From contig JAMXSV010000008.1 in NCBI GenBank assembly GCA_027559495.1, forward strand, positions 2,790,001-2,854,000: a stretch of 64,000 nt of DNA. Direction: 5' to 3'. The stretch is from Aurifilum marmelostoma (lineage: Eukaryota > Ascomycota > Sordariomycetes > Diaporthales > Cryphonectriaceae). The translations under genes and the position numbers were made by a program. The notes below the pieces were generated by a model. It searched no databases, had not been told where the DNA came from, and worked only from the letters and a program-made list of their open reading frames with translations. Below are positions 41,932-53,157 of the stretch, piece by piece. How positions within the stretch are numbered: position 1 is the stretch's first letter; each line of letters opens with the position of its first letter.

Positions 41932-44900
41932 TCAGTGAGTAAGAACTCTGACAGCCTGAAGCATGACGCCGAAGATCAAGCCCCTTGCCACCTCCTCGAT
42001 CTGAAGACAGTCAAAGATACGGCCTAAGGCCTCGTTCGTTGCGTTCTGTCCCATGACACCAGACAAAGCAGCGGGGACACCGCTCTGGATCAGCAGGCCA
42101 CGAGCCTTTTCGCGAAGCTTCTCCTTTTCTTCCATGCTCGGTTCAGCCGGCCATGTCTTGAGCTCATCCTCGGTTGGCATGGTATTCTCCCTAAGCTTGC
42201 GCAAGTGGGAGGCGATGCCGGCGTCGGAACAATTGGTCTCAATTACCGAATCTTGAAGCATTTTCTGTATGGACACAAGCGAGGGGTTGCCCGGCCGTAG
42301 CAGAAAAGACTTGGCGGCGGCTAGGAGCGCACGCCTGAAGTTCCATGCCGAGGAGAGCGTGTAAAGCTCGTTGATCATGGCAAAGACGAGCTCAATGGCG
42401 ACGCGGGTCTCCTGCTCTGAGATTTGAGCGTACTGCTTCTTGGACCTGGCGGCTGGCGATATTCCACCGCTTGTCGCCTTCTTGGCCTGGTGCTCATTGT
42501 TCGCCGGCACGCGCTGCGGCGTGCTGTTATCGACAGAAAGCCGTGTCCTTTGGGGGCTCTCGGGCGAACCCCAGTCATCCGGCATAGAGTCAGGTGGAGG
42601 GGGAAGTTTGAGAGCCTCAAGGCTTAGCGTTGACGGGGATCGTAGTGGAGAACGGAGGGCTGCCAAGCTGGAAGCTCGGCTGTTTGCCCTGCTGTCCCTG
42701 GGACTTGGCGACGGTCGATCCCAATGATCCACACGGCCAGGTCTGTTCTCAGCATCCGAGTCGCCAGGTATTTGAAGACTGGGGCGTCGCTCCATGGGAG
42801 GCGTCTTTCCAGGCTGGACGGAGATGACAGATGACCGTTGGCTGTCCAGACTGTCTCGAGGCTTTCGGGAACCATTGAGCGAGAGAGTGCTGTCTATCCT
42901 TGGTGGTGTCTGCACAGAAAATCGCTTTGCAGCACCGTTTGTGTCGGGTAGAGAATTCGCAGTCGTCTTCCTCGACAGGCCCATATTTCCAAACACGCCA
43001 GTAATCACTTTGCCGCCTTCGGCAACGCCCTTTGGTGCATTGGCGAGGACGCCGAACACGTTCTTCCCGAAGCTCTCAACCGCCTGGAATCCGGTCTTGG
43101 ACTCCTGTCGAGTATGTCCTTGATCCTTGTCTAGGAAGCGCTTCATGCCCTCACTCTCTGCGAGCGCCTTGTACCAGCACGCATCGCGCACGTACCGCTC
43201 TAGCTCGCCTCGCAAAGATTCGCGCGTGTGGATCTTGAAATTTGGCAAGTCCTTGTGCTGCTCTGTGAATGCTGTGATCCCTGAGATGGCGGCTATTCTT
43301 CGCAGGACCTCGTGTAGCTTCTCGAAGTCAGTATACTGGCGGGGAATCATCCATCCCGAGTAGTTTGAAGAACTGGGCTCGATCTGGATGAGGTAGTCCC
43401 AAGCCGGTTTCGATCGGATGCGACTCTTGTCATTCGTGCTGTCGTCATAGATTGTGATCTTCGCATTCTGTAGAGTCAGCGGCGCTGGCTTCCTCTGCTC
43501 CGCGTCGCTCAGGTCTGAGTCATCCTGTGCGGGTGGCACCAGCTGCTCGAAATTGGTGAAGCTGGCTTGGTGGTTGTGCTGAGACGAGACCTTCGCTGGC
43601 AGGGGGGAGTCTGCGGATTGGGATGACAATTCACTTCTGCCCGCTTCACTGCTGAGCCGCTCCTCGCTGCAGCGGGTCTTCTCGGGAGACAGCAGTTCGG
43701 GAAAGCCCGACGAAGGTGGCCCAGGGGTCGTGGGAAGAGTCTTGGACTCAGAATTCGACTCAAGACCGAGATCATCCACGTTCCGACCTAGAGCATCCAC
43801 CAATCTCTCAGGAACGTCTGCCTCTGTAGAAGACTTTGGCTGGGTGAAATTCGCTGATCTCCGCTTTTGCTCTTCCATGATCATCTCATTCATACGCTTC
43901 ATCTCCTCGACTGCATTTTCCATCTCCTCGTCTGCCTTGCTCAGCTTCTTCTTGTGGGCCTGACCAGAGTCTCGGCGCCGTGCTCTGTCCATATCCGTTG
44001 ACGTGCGAATGGTCTTGGTCAGGCCAATGTTTCCGACATTGCCGTCCAGGTCAGCAAAGACCGCACTGTTGGCATCTGGCCCGGTCTGCATCCCAACGTC
44101 GATGGCCTGGTTGAAATCTGGCTCTCCAGCCTCAAGCAGGTAAACAATCCAGCCATTGATCCACTCGGCTTTAGAGCAGGTCTGGAGCGACATCTCGAGT
44201 ATGACGCCAGCTAGGATCTCTCGCAAGAATGTCCGGGCAGGATCGCAGTCGTAGGTTGGTCGATCGAGAAACCCGAGCAGGTCTTCGGAGACGGCTCTGA
44301 ACTTGGACGATTGGTGTCTCTGGCTGAGCAGATGCGACAGGTTTGAGTCGGGATTAGACGCAAGGTAATCGTAGACCGCATCGGCGGCAGTCATCTTCGA
44401 GTCTGGTGGAAGGTCTGCGAATGCAGCTGATAACTCGGAAAAGAAGACGATGACCATGGAGGAGGAGTTTGTCAGAAAGTCTAGGAAGCTGTCTGCAGGC
44501 CTCTTCTTGCCCAGATGATTGGAGACGGAGACGAGAAAGGAGGTCAGGACTTTTCTGCAGGAGAAGGGGAACGATCGATCCGAAGGGAGGATCGGACTGT
44601 ACCACCATTTGACGTAGTCTCTGATGACAGCGTCGACGAAGCCATTGAGAGCCTCCCTGGTCTCAGGCTGGAAGTCGGCGAAGCTCTGCGCTAGAAACTG
44701 GTCCTCATCTTCTTCTACGGCCTTTCCCCCTTCGTCGATGTCTTTTGCGCTACTCCTGTCTCCCAAAAGTCTGGCCACAATGTCGACACCTCGCTCGCCA
44801 TGTACAGCTCGAGCATAGTCCGGGTTGGAAGCCTCCCAGTGAACGTAGCAGGCGATGCCTCCGAAGGCGCCAATCAGAAGTAAGCCCAACTGACCGAGGA

Positions 44901-45240
44901 TGAAGTAGGTAATAGCACCAAGCCCCACGGCTATCGCACACAGAGTATTCGGGGTTGCGGTGGACATAAACTGGAAGAGCTTGGTGGTGACATCTTCATC
45001 AGGTCTCGACACCTTCGAATGGGCCTGAAAATATGTGCTTGCCGGCGACGGTTCCGCTGAATGCCCAGTGGGGGACGAATGTTGCGGTGGGAGATCTCCG
45101 TCCTTGGCTTCCTCCGGAAGTGTCGGCATCCCAACGACGGAATTCTGCGTTTCGACAGTTGGGCTTTCTAGCTTGTTATCGGTAGAAGCCATGATGTCGG
45201 CGTCGGGAGGCCGCGATTGCGTCGCATCTTGCACGGTCAT
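41932..45240 (-). CDS. PXA-PX-nexin_C sorting nexin
   Basis: Single-exon protein of 1102 residues from the ATG at 45240 (an ATG at 45192 is a second option; the frame is open further upstream but only to a GTG). Residues 99-134 form a hydrophobic hairpin (TLCAIAVGLGAITYFILGQL and following). A PXA domain follows (about 140-360, with ALNGFVDAVIRDYVKWWYSP). Around 425-470 there is a charged helix (KKKLSKADEEMENAVEEM). The PX domain is at about 592-703 (AKITIYDDST, WDYLIQIEP, GWMIPRQYTDFEKLHEVL), with Arg and Tyr placed for phosphoinositide binding. A Ser/Pro-rich linker and a C-terminal nexin_C domain (938-1102, ELVFAMINELYTLSSAWNFR) complete it. This is the Mdm1/SNX13/14-like layout, but I see no RGS domain between PXA and PX. 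An ER-anchored tether or lipid-traffic role is inferred. Confidence 0.9.
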   Translation of the reverse strand: MTVQDATQSRPPDADIMASTDNKLESPTVETQNSVVGMPTLPEEAKDGDLPPQHSSPTGHSAEPSPASTYFQAHSKVSRPDEDVTTKLFQFMSTATPNTLCAIAVGLGAITYFILGQLGLLLIGAFGGIACYVHWEASNPDYARAVHGERGVDIVARLLGDRSSAKDIDEGGKAVEEDEDQFLAQSFADFQPETREALNGFVDAVIRDYVKWWYSPILPSDRSFPFSCRKVLTSFLVSVSNHLGKKRPADSFLDFLTNSSSMVIVFFSELSAAFADLPPDSKMTAADAVYDYLASNPDSNLSHLLSQRHQSSKFRAVSEDLLGFLDRPTYDCDPARTFLREILAGVILEMSLQTCSKAEWINGWIVYLLEAGEPDFNQAIDVGMQTGPDANSAVFADLDGNVGNIGLTKTIRTSTDMDRARRRDSGQAHKKKLSKADEEMENAVEEMKRMNEMIMEEQKRRSANFTQPKSSTEADVPERLVDALGRNVDDLGLESNSESKTLPTTPGPPSSGFPELLSPEKTRCSEERLSSEAGRSELSSQSADSPLPAKVSSQHNHQASFTNFEQLVPPAQDDSDLSDAEQRKPAPLTLQNAKITIYDDSTNDKSRIRSKPAWDYLIQIEPSSSNYSGWMIPRQYTDFEKLHEVLRRIAAISGITAFTEQHKDLPNFKIHTRESLRGELERYVRDACWYKALAESEGMKRFLDKDQGHTRQESKTGFQAVESFGKNVFGVLANAPKGVAEGGKVITGVFGNMGLSRKTTANSLPDTNGAAKRFSVQTPPRIDSTLSLNGSRKPRDSLDSQRSSVISVQPGKTPPMERRPSLQIPGDSDAENRPGRVDHWDRPSPSPRDSRANSRASSLAALRSPLRSPSTLSLEALKLPPPPDSMPDDWGSPESPQRTRLSVDNSTPQRVPANNEHQAKKATSGGISPAARSKKQYAQISEQETRVAIELVFAMINELYTLSSAWNFRRALLAAAKSFLLRPGNPSLVSIQKMLQDSVIETNCSDAGIASHLRKLRENTMPTEDELKTWPAEPSMEEKEKLREKARGLLIQSGVPAALSGVMGQNATNEALGRIFDCLQIEEVARGLIFGVMLQAVRVLTH

Positions 45241-46055
45241 GACAAGCGATGCAAAGGTATAAGTTCTCTCTTTTGCGATGCGGAAATGGCTGAAGGCTGC
45301 TATCTTCACTGTCTATGTTGGGGGGCAATTTGAAGCATTTCGTATAGAGATGAACTCCGTCGCCGTCGCCGTAGTGCTCGTGCTCGTACTCGTGCTCGGA
45401 GTCGATGTCGAAGTAGGAGAAGGGGCAGCAAGAGAAAGGGGAGACGTCGGTCAGGAAGACGCGCCTGGATATTATCAGCAAAAGCCAGCGTGTCAGCAAC
45501 GAATTAAGATAAGTACTAAGTACTTGAAACGGACAAGAGGTCAGCGAAAACCGAGCTGTGTCGTGTGAGCGTTCGTAAATGCAGTCGCGTATGGGGGAAA
45601 TGAGGATGTATAATCTGGTTTGTTTCGAGACGTTCGTGCCAATCTATTCCTGGCAGGCTAGGTTCTCGACTTTTCCAGGTCCAAGGTTCTAACATTGCCA
45701 GAACCCGCCTCTCAGTTCTGGCGTCATACCACGCGATACTCTGGCCCTAGCGGGAGTGCCGAGGGCTAGTACCCTAACCCTGGATTTCCTCACAGGGGCA
45801 TGATAACGATAAGATCTCCTGAAACGCGCCTGTCGTTGTTGTAAGCGCGGCGCGTCCGGCCCCCCTCCTTCGGGAAAGTTGTCAGTCGACTGGCTGTATG
45901 CTCGCCGGGTCTCTTTCTTGAAAGCTGTCCGTCCCCGAACTGACGTTCTTCGTTTCTTTGATCTAACTAGGTACACACGTACTTGCCACCGCAGCAGCGC
46001 TCAGACTGCAACTGCCACTGCTTAAGCCGACCGCAGTAATCCGTAATCCGTCAAT
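45241..46055. other. Divergent intergenic region
   Basis: Shared promoter region of the sorting nexin (minus) and PC4/Sub1 (plus). It contains a GTACTCG/GTGCTCG-rich patch near 45375-45410. I see no gene. Confidence 0.55.
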
Positions 46056-46688
46056 ATGGGCAAACGTCGAAACAGCTTTGTCGCCAGCGATGATTCTGGC
46101 GAGGAGCCGCCTGTCAAGGTCGCCAAGAAGGCCGGAAAGAGCACCAAATCCAGCGTTGGGGCTGATGTCGACTCTGAGGGCAACACTTTCTGGGAGGTAA
46201 ATACGTGCACCCACAGTCTATTTGCCGTGTCTTCTCTATGAGGGCCGTTCGTCTAATGTCCTCGTCACTGACGGCCCCTGTACTAGCTCTCGAGCAAGAG
46301 GCGGGTGGTTGTCCAAAAATTCAAGGGAAGCATGTTCGTCAATCTACGGGAGTATTATGAGGACAATTCCGGCTCGATGAAACCGGGCAAGAAGGTGAGC
46401 CTGGCGCGGAACCGTTGAGCGTCGTCCACTCCCGTCCACATGCTCACTACAAGCTAGGGCATCATGATGTCCATCGAGCAGTACCAGTCCCTCGTCAACC
46501 TTGTCCCTTTTATAAATGCTGAGCTGCGCAAGAATGGTGTTGCTATCGACGGCGACGCTGTTGGCGACGATGACTCTTCCGCCGGCCAGGCCACGGAGGC
46601 CAGCAAGAAGTCGAAGAAAGCCAAGTCGGAGTCCAAGAAGGCAAACATTGAGGCCACTAGCGACGAGGACGACGAAGACTTTGAGTAG
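46056..46688 (+). CDS. SUB1: PC4/Sub1 transcriptional coactivator
   Basis: Nuclear single-strand-DNA-binding coactivator of RNA polymerase II (yeast Sub1, human PC4). Three exons, 46056-46196, 46287-46394 and 46458-46688, each ending on a codon boundary, give 159 residues. An acidic/basic Ser-Lys-rich N-terminus (MGKRRNSFVASDDSGEE) precedes the PC4 fold: FWELSSKRRVVVQKFKGSMF, VNLREYYEDNSGSMKPGKKG, then IMMSIEQYQSLVNLVPFINA. Aromatic and basic residues sit where the family binds DNA. The C-terminus is an extended Lys/Ser/acidic tail ending DEDDEDFE, common in fungal homologues. Confidence 0.96.
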
Positions 46689-49600
46689 ACTAATATGGTG
46701 ACGTTCTCATGTTCTTCGTCTGGAGGTCGATGGCTTCGCGGGCAAGAACAGCCTGTCTTCAACACCTTGGCTACCTGATATCTGCCTTGAACCCTTTTAC
46801 AAACACATTTGGAAAGCTGGAATCTTTGTACGAAGGCGGCTGGCTAGCCATGGAGCGAGTCATTCCAATGTTCGGTCTGTGTGACAACACTCCTGGGCGA
46901 GTTGGAGAAGATCTGCTCAAAAGCAATCATGAGCATATGCTCGCCCCTGCTCCAGCGTTTCCAGCCCGACTCACTGCTTTCAGGCAATTCTCCCACAATC
47001 CCAACGAGCGAACCTCATGAAAGCCTGGCGTATCATCTTGCGCCATTGTGGTCGGGTTCATTGCCGAGCTCGGGATATGTCAAGCTGATATCAGTCCAAG
47101 ACTTGGCTGCACATACCTTGAAGGGGACGCAAGGCGATTGATTTTCAGTACGGCCTGGATGCACCAGTGGAAGCGCCTAGCATGCAAGGGCTGGACAGGC
47201 AGCCACTTTCGCAGTTGTAGCATGGATGTCGAGCAGCATGCAGTGTATGTGGGCTCTGCTCTTTGCTTGTCTTAAGGGCTCCAGGGTTTTTGTCTCGGCT
47301 TTTCTTTGGCGATAAAGGCTAGTATTCAAGTACTATGGACAATCGCCACCGCTTACACGGCCAATTCTCCCGCTTCCTGGTCCCGACCTCTGAAGTTATG
47401 CATACTGTCCGAAGCAATTCTCACTGATCTATATGCTTGCTTTCAGATCGTGTAATTGTGGTGAGCCTATGAAGATGCAGTTGAAGCTTAGGCTTTCCGA
47501 GGCACTCCGCACGGCTTTAGTCGTTGTCTCAGCTGCGGCATCTGAGAAGTGCACATGCGTACGACGCCCGCCGAGGTCGACGACCGATATCTTTCTCGAC
47601 TGCGGGAGACCCACTGTCAGTGTTCTGATTCCAACCGATGTCGATGGGATATGATCCGAGCTGTATTGAAGGATTAGCCGCCGGACAAGAGGACGCTTGG
47701 CTGTTGACAACCATCGGCTCTGTCAATCGCAGCCTTGTACTATGATTATATATGTTGACATTCTGAAGCCCGGCGTTTTACTCTGTCGGAGGGCGCCCGC
47801 ACCTCCTCTCCTAACCCCCTTTATGCTATGTCGAACTGGGACTTTGGGCCCCATACATAGTGTTCTGCAGACCCGCAATGACATCATGTCAGCACTCTGC
47901 GGGTACCCTGAGTACATAGTAGTACGGCTGTGGCGTTTTGGAGGAGGTCAACAAGCTGACTCACACAGGGAAAAAGTCCCGTGAGAGGCGCTGCAATTGC
48001 GAATGCAAGAGTTGGACGAGCAAACAGGCTAAGGTGGAAGGATTGAGGGGCGTCGTCTGCCAAAGTATGACACTATGGGTCGATCTGCTGGCTTGAACCC
48101 TGCGGCTAGTTGCGGGCCACGTTGAACCCTTGCAAGTGAACCTGAATATGCGAAAAGTCTCGAGGCTTGCTGCCATTCTTTCGTTAATTGATTGATCCAC
48201 GCCTCGGTCTCAAGGAGACTTTTTTCTTCTTCATTTCTCTCTTGCTACAATCTTTGCTTGCCCCGACAGTCCAATGGGGTTTAGTACGGGCCGCGGCGGC
48301 AGCTTATCCGGTGGACCGTCTGGGGGTGGATAAGGTGCTCTACTGTGTACTGTGATGGGCATTAGTAAGTGGGTGTTGATGGGTCGTTTCAATCTTCCCC
48401 ACGGTAAACGATTCGTCATCACCAACGTCGTCCAGCTATGTGGGGTAGGAGAAGGTGGAAGAAAATCAAAATGCCGAGGATAGAAAAGGGAAGAAAAAAA
48501 ACAGCATAACCGAATTTTGACATGAAGAAAAAAAAAACGCGCAGAGGGTAGGGGGGAAAAATGAGAGTCGTGTGACCAGGATAGGGCCAGCTGGGTCCCA
48601 TGTAAGCAACAAGGTCCTGTTCAAAATCCCCAAAGGACCGACTCGGAGGGAGAGAGAGAGTGGACAGACAGGGCAGGCCTTTCACAGGCGACCAGGGCTA
48701 CTACTAGTACTCTGTAGGGGAGGATCGTCGCTAAGTAGACATTTGACGATCCTTGTGTTTATGTACTATAGCGGAGGATATTCGATGCACACTGTGGACC
48801 CCGGTCATGCGGCGGTATGGGATGGCGCTGTGTGCGAGAGTACGTGAGCTACATAGTACATAAGTCGTACATTAATCCTTTGAGCTCTGCACACCCAAGG
48901 ATTTAGTGTCTGCGTCTCTATGATTGGTACTGAGATCGGGCGAAGATTCTGCATTGCGCGCATTGTATCGTCTGACCCTAGCGTGAGTGCTTGCTTTCGC
49001 CAAGGCTCTAGGTGTCAGTGACATTGGCCGAGGGGCCTGGGTACATGTCTACTATAGCACACTATGGTTAGCAGATAGGTACCGGACCAAGTAGTGCATT
49101 CAGCTCTCTGTGCAGACAGAGCCTTTCGCGGCCTCCCCAAATCACCCCAGCGGCCGGTTATCGCCAGATGCGGATAGCCAACTTGTTCGTTCACACCTAG
49201 AGCGTCTTCCGCAACAAGTCTAAAGGGACTAAGCCCTGTATCAAGTGTGCATTCGTCCACTTGCGTTCTGTTTAGCCAATGTCTCGTGAACCTCTTCCCG
49301 TGGCTTGTGGAATACATATATAAGAGGAGAAGAACGAGGAGGAGGAAGGGAAGATGAGCAAGGGAAAAAAAAAAGAAAAAGATTGGGCGGCACCACTGAA
49401 CAGAAGAGCTAGTCAGGTTATTCACCAACCACAGCGCGCTATACTACTTACTCGTACCGTACCGCATAGTTCTCGGGAGCCCACACACCACTCCTCTTCT
49501 CTCCCCCTGCGCGTGGAGAGACCAGGATAGCCAGCGCCTCTGAGAGTTCCGCTCACTCCTACATTTCCCATTATCTCGGCGTATCCACAACGGTCTCGGG

Positions 49601-49914
49601 GCCCACTTACCCCCGGGATAAGGACCCTCTTACTGCACCACTTCGCCTTGGTTAAATACCGGGCTTACCCTCCTGCCTCCGTTCCGGCCCTCTCGTGAGC
49701 CCCTGACACCCCCTCCTCTCTGCAGGTTCTTCTGCAGGCTTACTACTGAAGGTTGCGTGATCTTTCTCGTCGGACCAGCCGATCTTTCTTTCTCCTTCTC
49801 GAGATACAAGGAGTGTATCTCAAAAGAGAGAATAAAGAACGACAAAACACCAGACTGGTTTCTCCTCGCAGGATCATTCTCCGGTGACACGACACGCACG
49901 CTACACCTCCCGCC
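46689..49914. other. Intergenic region, 3.2 kb, no gene seen
   Basis: This is the largest gene-free stretch in the window. Its right end is the promoter and CT-rich leader of the permease. One GATA-type site (AGATAA, minus strand, 49571-49576) lies about 340 nt upstream of the permease ATG. Such sites bind AreA-type nitrogen regulators, so nitrogen control of the permease is possible but not shown. The remainder holds only short, unconvincing open frames. Confidence 0.5.
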
Positions 49915-51991
49915 ATGTCTTCTGTCTCGGGCAAAAAGGAGCCTACCGAGGCTTCCACCGGACAGCCACGCCTCGCCAGCAATGAGGTCAGCGCTGATGA
50001 GGCCGATATGGCTCTGGCGGCCATGGGTTATAAACCTGTAAGTTTTTAGTTGTCATTGGGCCAAAGGAAATCTTGACCTTGTCTTCCTGAGCATCCCGAA
50101 GAAAGATTTTCATACTGACGCGGACCTGGTCGGACTTTGATTAGGTCTTCAAAAGAGAGTTTGGCCTGTGGTCTGCCTTCAGCTTCGCCCTCAGTATCTC
50201 TGGTCTGTACGGCACGGTGATGACGACTTACTCATATCCCCTCTACGCTGGAGGTGCTCCTGCTGCCGTGTGGTGTTGGCTCATTGCTGGCATCGGTGCG
50301 ATGTGTCTTGCCCTGTCCATCTCCGAGGTGGCCTCGGCCTACCCGACTTCTGGTGCGAATTACATGGTGACCGTGATTCCCTGCGTGAAGAAGAACAAGG
50401 AACCTGACTTGACTGTGAAGGTGCTATGTATTTCACAATCAAATACCTCGCCCCGGAGAAATACGTGCCCATCATTGCCTGGATCGACGGTACGTGATGT
50501 CTTCCTCCTGCCCGGACCGATTATTTGCCCGGAACGCCGCCCTTGTCCAGCCCGGTTGTCGCCCGGTTTTCTCCCGCTCCCTCTGCCTACATCTGTGCAC
50601 CCCTTTTTGAGGGGCTGGCTTGGCTTCAGGATGATGTGCTGAGGAATTGTTGTTTTCGTTGCCGCTGACGATACCTGTGCTGTTAGGCTGGCTGAATCTG
50701 ATCGGCCAAATATGCGGTAGTGCCTCGTCTTCTTACGGAGCTGCACAGATGCTGCTCGCTGCCGTGTCCATCGGCTCCGACTTCGCCTATGCGCCCACAC
50801 AGGGACACATTATTGGTGTCATGGCCGCGCTGTCCATCTTGCACGCCTGTGTGAACTGTCTAAACACCGCCTGGCTCGCCAAGATTGCCAGAACCTACGC
50901 AGTCATTCACATTGCCGTGCTGTTTGCCTGCTGTGTCGCCCTGCTCGCCCTTCAGAAGGACAAGAACTCGGCCGAATACGTCTTTACCAATGTGCAGCCC
51001 GACTCCGGCTGGACACCGCCCGGCTTTAGCTTCCTGTTCGGATTCCTTTCTGTGGCCTGGACGATGACCGATTATGATGCCGCCGCTCACATTGCCGAGG
51101 AGACGAAAAACCCCGCCATCACTGTTCCCACTGCCATCTCGAGTGCTCTGGGTTTCACCTACGTTGTCGGATGGCTCTTCAACATCGTGCTGGCCTTCTG
51201 TATGGGCCCGCTGGACCTAACCTCCGACGACCCGTCCAAGAACATCCTCGCCAGCATCATCGAGCAGCCTGTCGTCCAAATCTACTACAATGTGATGGGC
51301 AAGGGCCCATCCATCTTCTTCGCCGTCGCTGCCTTCATCATCATGAACTTTGTGTGCATCACGGCCCTCCAGGCAGGCTCGCGGACCATCTGGGCTTTCT
51401 CACGGGACGAGATGCTGCCCGGCAGCAGAATCTGGTACAAGATCTGGAAGAAGACCGACACGCCCGTTCTGGCTGTGTGGCTGTACACCCTGATCTGCAT
51501 CCTGATCAACCTCATCGGCCTGGGTAGCTACGTCACCATCTCCGCCATCTTCAACCTCTGCGCCATCGCCCTCGACTGGTCCTACTGTATTCCCATCCTG
51601 TGCAAGTTGTTCTTTAGCAAGTTCGAGCCCGGCCCGTGGACTCTGGGCCCGGCCAGCATCTTCGTCAACGTGTGGGCCTGCTGCTGGACTGCGTTTGTGT
51701 CGGTCATCTTCTTCTTCCCAACGGTCATGCCCGTTGCTGCTGACACGGTATGTCTCTTCTTCTCGTTCTACGCGCCAGGGACCACTGCTGATTGTTGGTG
51801 CTCAATAGATGAACTATGCGATCGTGATCATGGCTTTCGTCTTTGTCTTGTCCTTTTCATACTGGTTTATTGCAGGGAAGAAGTACTATACCGGACCTCG
51901 TACGCAGGCTCATATCGTCAATGGTATGATCATCAAGGACCCGAGCGATTCGGACGTGAACGACAGGGAGAAGGCTGTTACCGTGGGATAA
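49915..51991 (+). CDS. APC-family GABA/choline-type amino acid permease
   Basis: Plasma- or vacuolar-membrane transporter of the amino acid/choline (ACT) branch of the APC superfamily. Five exons, 49915-50037, 50145-50352, 50421-50489, 50687-51747 and 51809-51991, all GT-AG, give 547 residues, the family length. Features: hydrophilic N-terminus (MSSVSGKKEPTEAS), FKREFGLWSAFSFALSISGL opening helix 1, SISEVASAYPTSGAMYFTIK across a splice, WLNLIGQICGSASS, and the family motif ending in AAAHIAEETKNPA in the loop after helix 6. SRTIWAFSRDEMLPGSRIWY and a final TM pair follow, then the short tail GKKYYTGPRTQAH. Twelve hydrophobic segments are visible. This sub-family includes Uga4 (GABA) and Hnm1 (choline); the substrate cannot be told from sequence. 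The tiny 69-nt third exon is easily missed. Confidence 0.93.
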
Positions 51992-53157
51992 ATGTGAAAC
52001 CGATGCAATTGGAACCCGGAGCTGGAATGAAGTCGAGCCGTTGCGAAGCAATCTCAATGTCGCGCTTAATCCCCCCAAAACTTCCGTAGCAGCAGAACAA
52101 CAGTTCTCTCATTTTGACCAGTCTTCTTGTCGCAGTCACCGAACCTGTATCTTGCAGATGTCAATAGTCGTGAGAAGCATTGCCGCTACCAGGTGGGGGC
52201 AATATGTTTGAAGTAACATGTGCACTGTAGCAGGGCCGGGAAGGATTCACTTCCGCAATTCATATTTTATGGACTTTCAGTAGGCGCAATCTCAGACGTA
52301 AGGAGGTCCAGTCGGTAGTATTCGAACTGCCATGCTCATAGGGGAGGAGCTCTTGGAAGCCGGCTAGGACTAGGGGATTTCCCCGTCTTCCTTGCTTTTG
52401 GTGGGCGTAGTTCTTCCTCCTTCACATCTATCCGCATCACTAGCATGCTCAGCCTTTCTCGTTTGCGCCATCGCATTCTACATTTGCCTTATATCTCTTC
52501 CACGGTCTTGCAACTTTCTTAGCGACAGGTGGACTCATGCGCTGTATCAAGGCCTAAAAATGGACTACTCTCTCTAAGCTCTAAGCAGTCTTAGTATTTT
52601 TGCAAATCAGCCTCGCGCTCTGCATCATAGTCCTAGATTGAACGGCTAAACCATTGAGTGATGTATCGACTTATGTATTTCTACTCCCCCCCAGGCCCAA
52701 GTTACATGGGGTCTGTGTGCACATTGAGCACTACTGCGCGCTGCATGGCGATCTAAAGCCTCAGCCAGACCGGGGCCAAGGATGCATGCTAAGAGTTGTA
52801 TGCATATTACTTAGACCTTACATGTTACAGTGTGTGGCTACTAGTAATCCTACACCGGCAGAAGACCCCTCATTTATCCACTCCATGACGTGCCATGTAA
52901 GCGCCCACAGGCTATTAGCCGCAAGATGCTGCAGTTTTCGCCATGTCAGCAGAGCCGCTTAGGAGGGGGCATAGGCTCAGCTTGCTTCTGCAATCGCACT
53001 AATGTGACTCTTGTCAGGCCTCCCAAGGTCTCACAGATCTGAGAAAAAGATCTCATGGGATGGGCTGCCCGTTGTCGATCTTCAGAGGCCGATTCTTCAC
53101 CTCTGGCAGTCCACAGCACCTTGTCACTGTCGACTCGTCTTGCAACTTGCAACCGCC
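51992..53157. other. Intergenic region
   Basis: Spacer between the permease and the NLR-like gene. AT-rich compared with the coding flanks. I see no gene. Confidence 0.5.

Noticed and set aside
45241..45309. Upstream extension of the sorting nexin
   Set aside because: It would also need a GTG start; an ATG at 45240 is available in frame.
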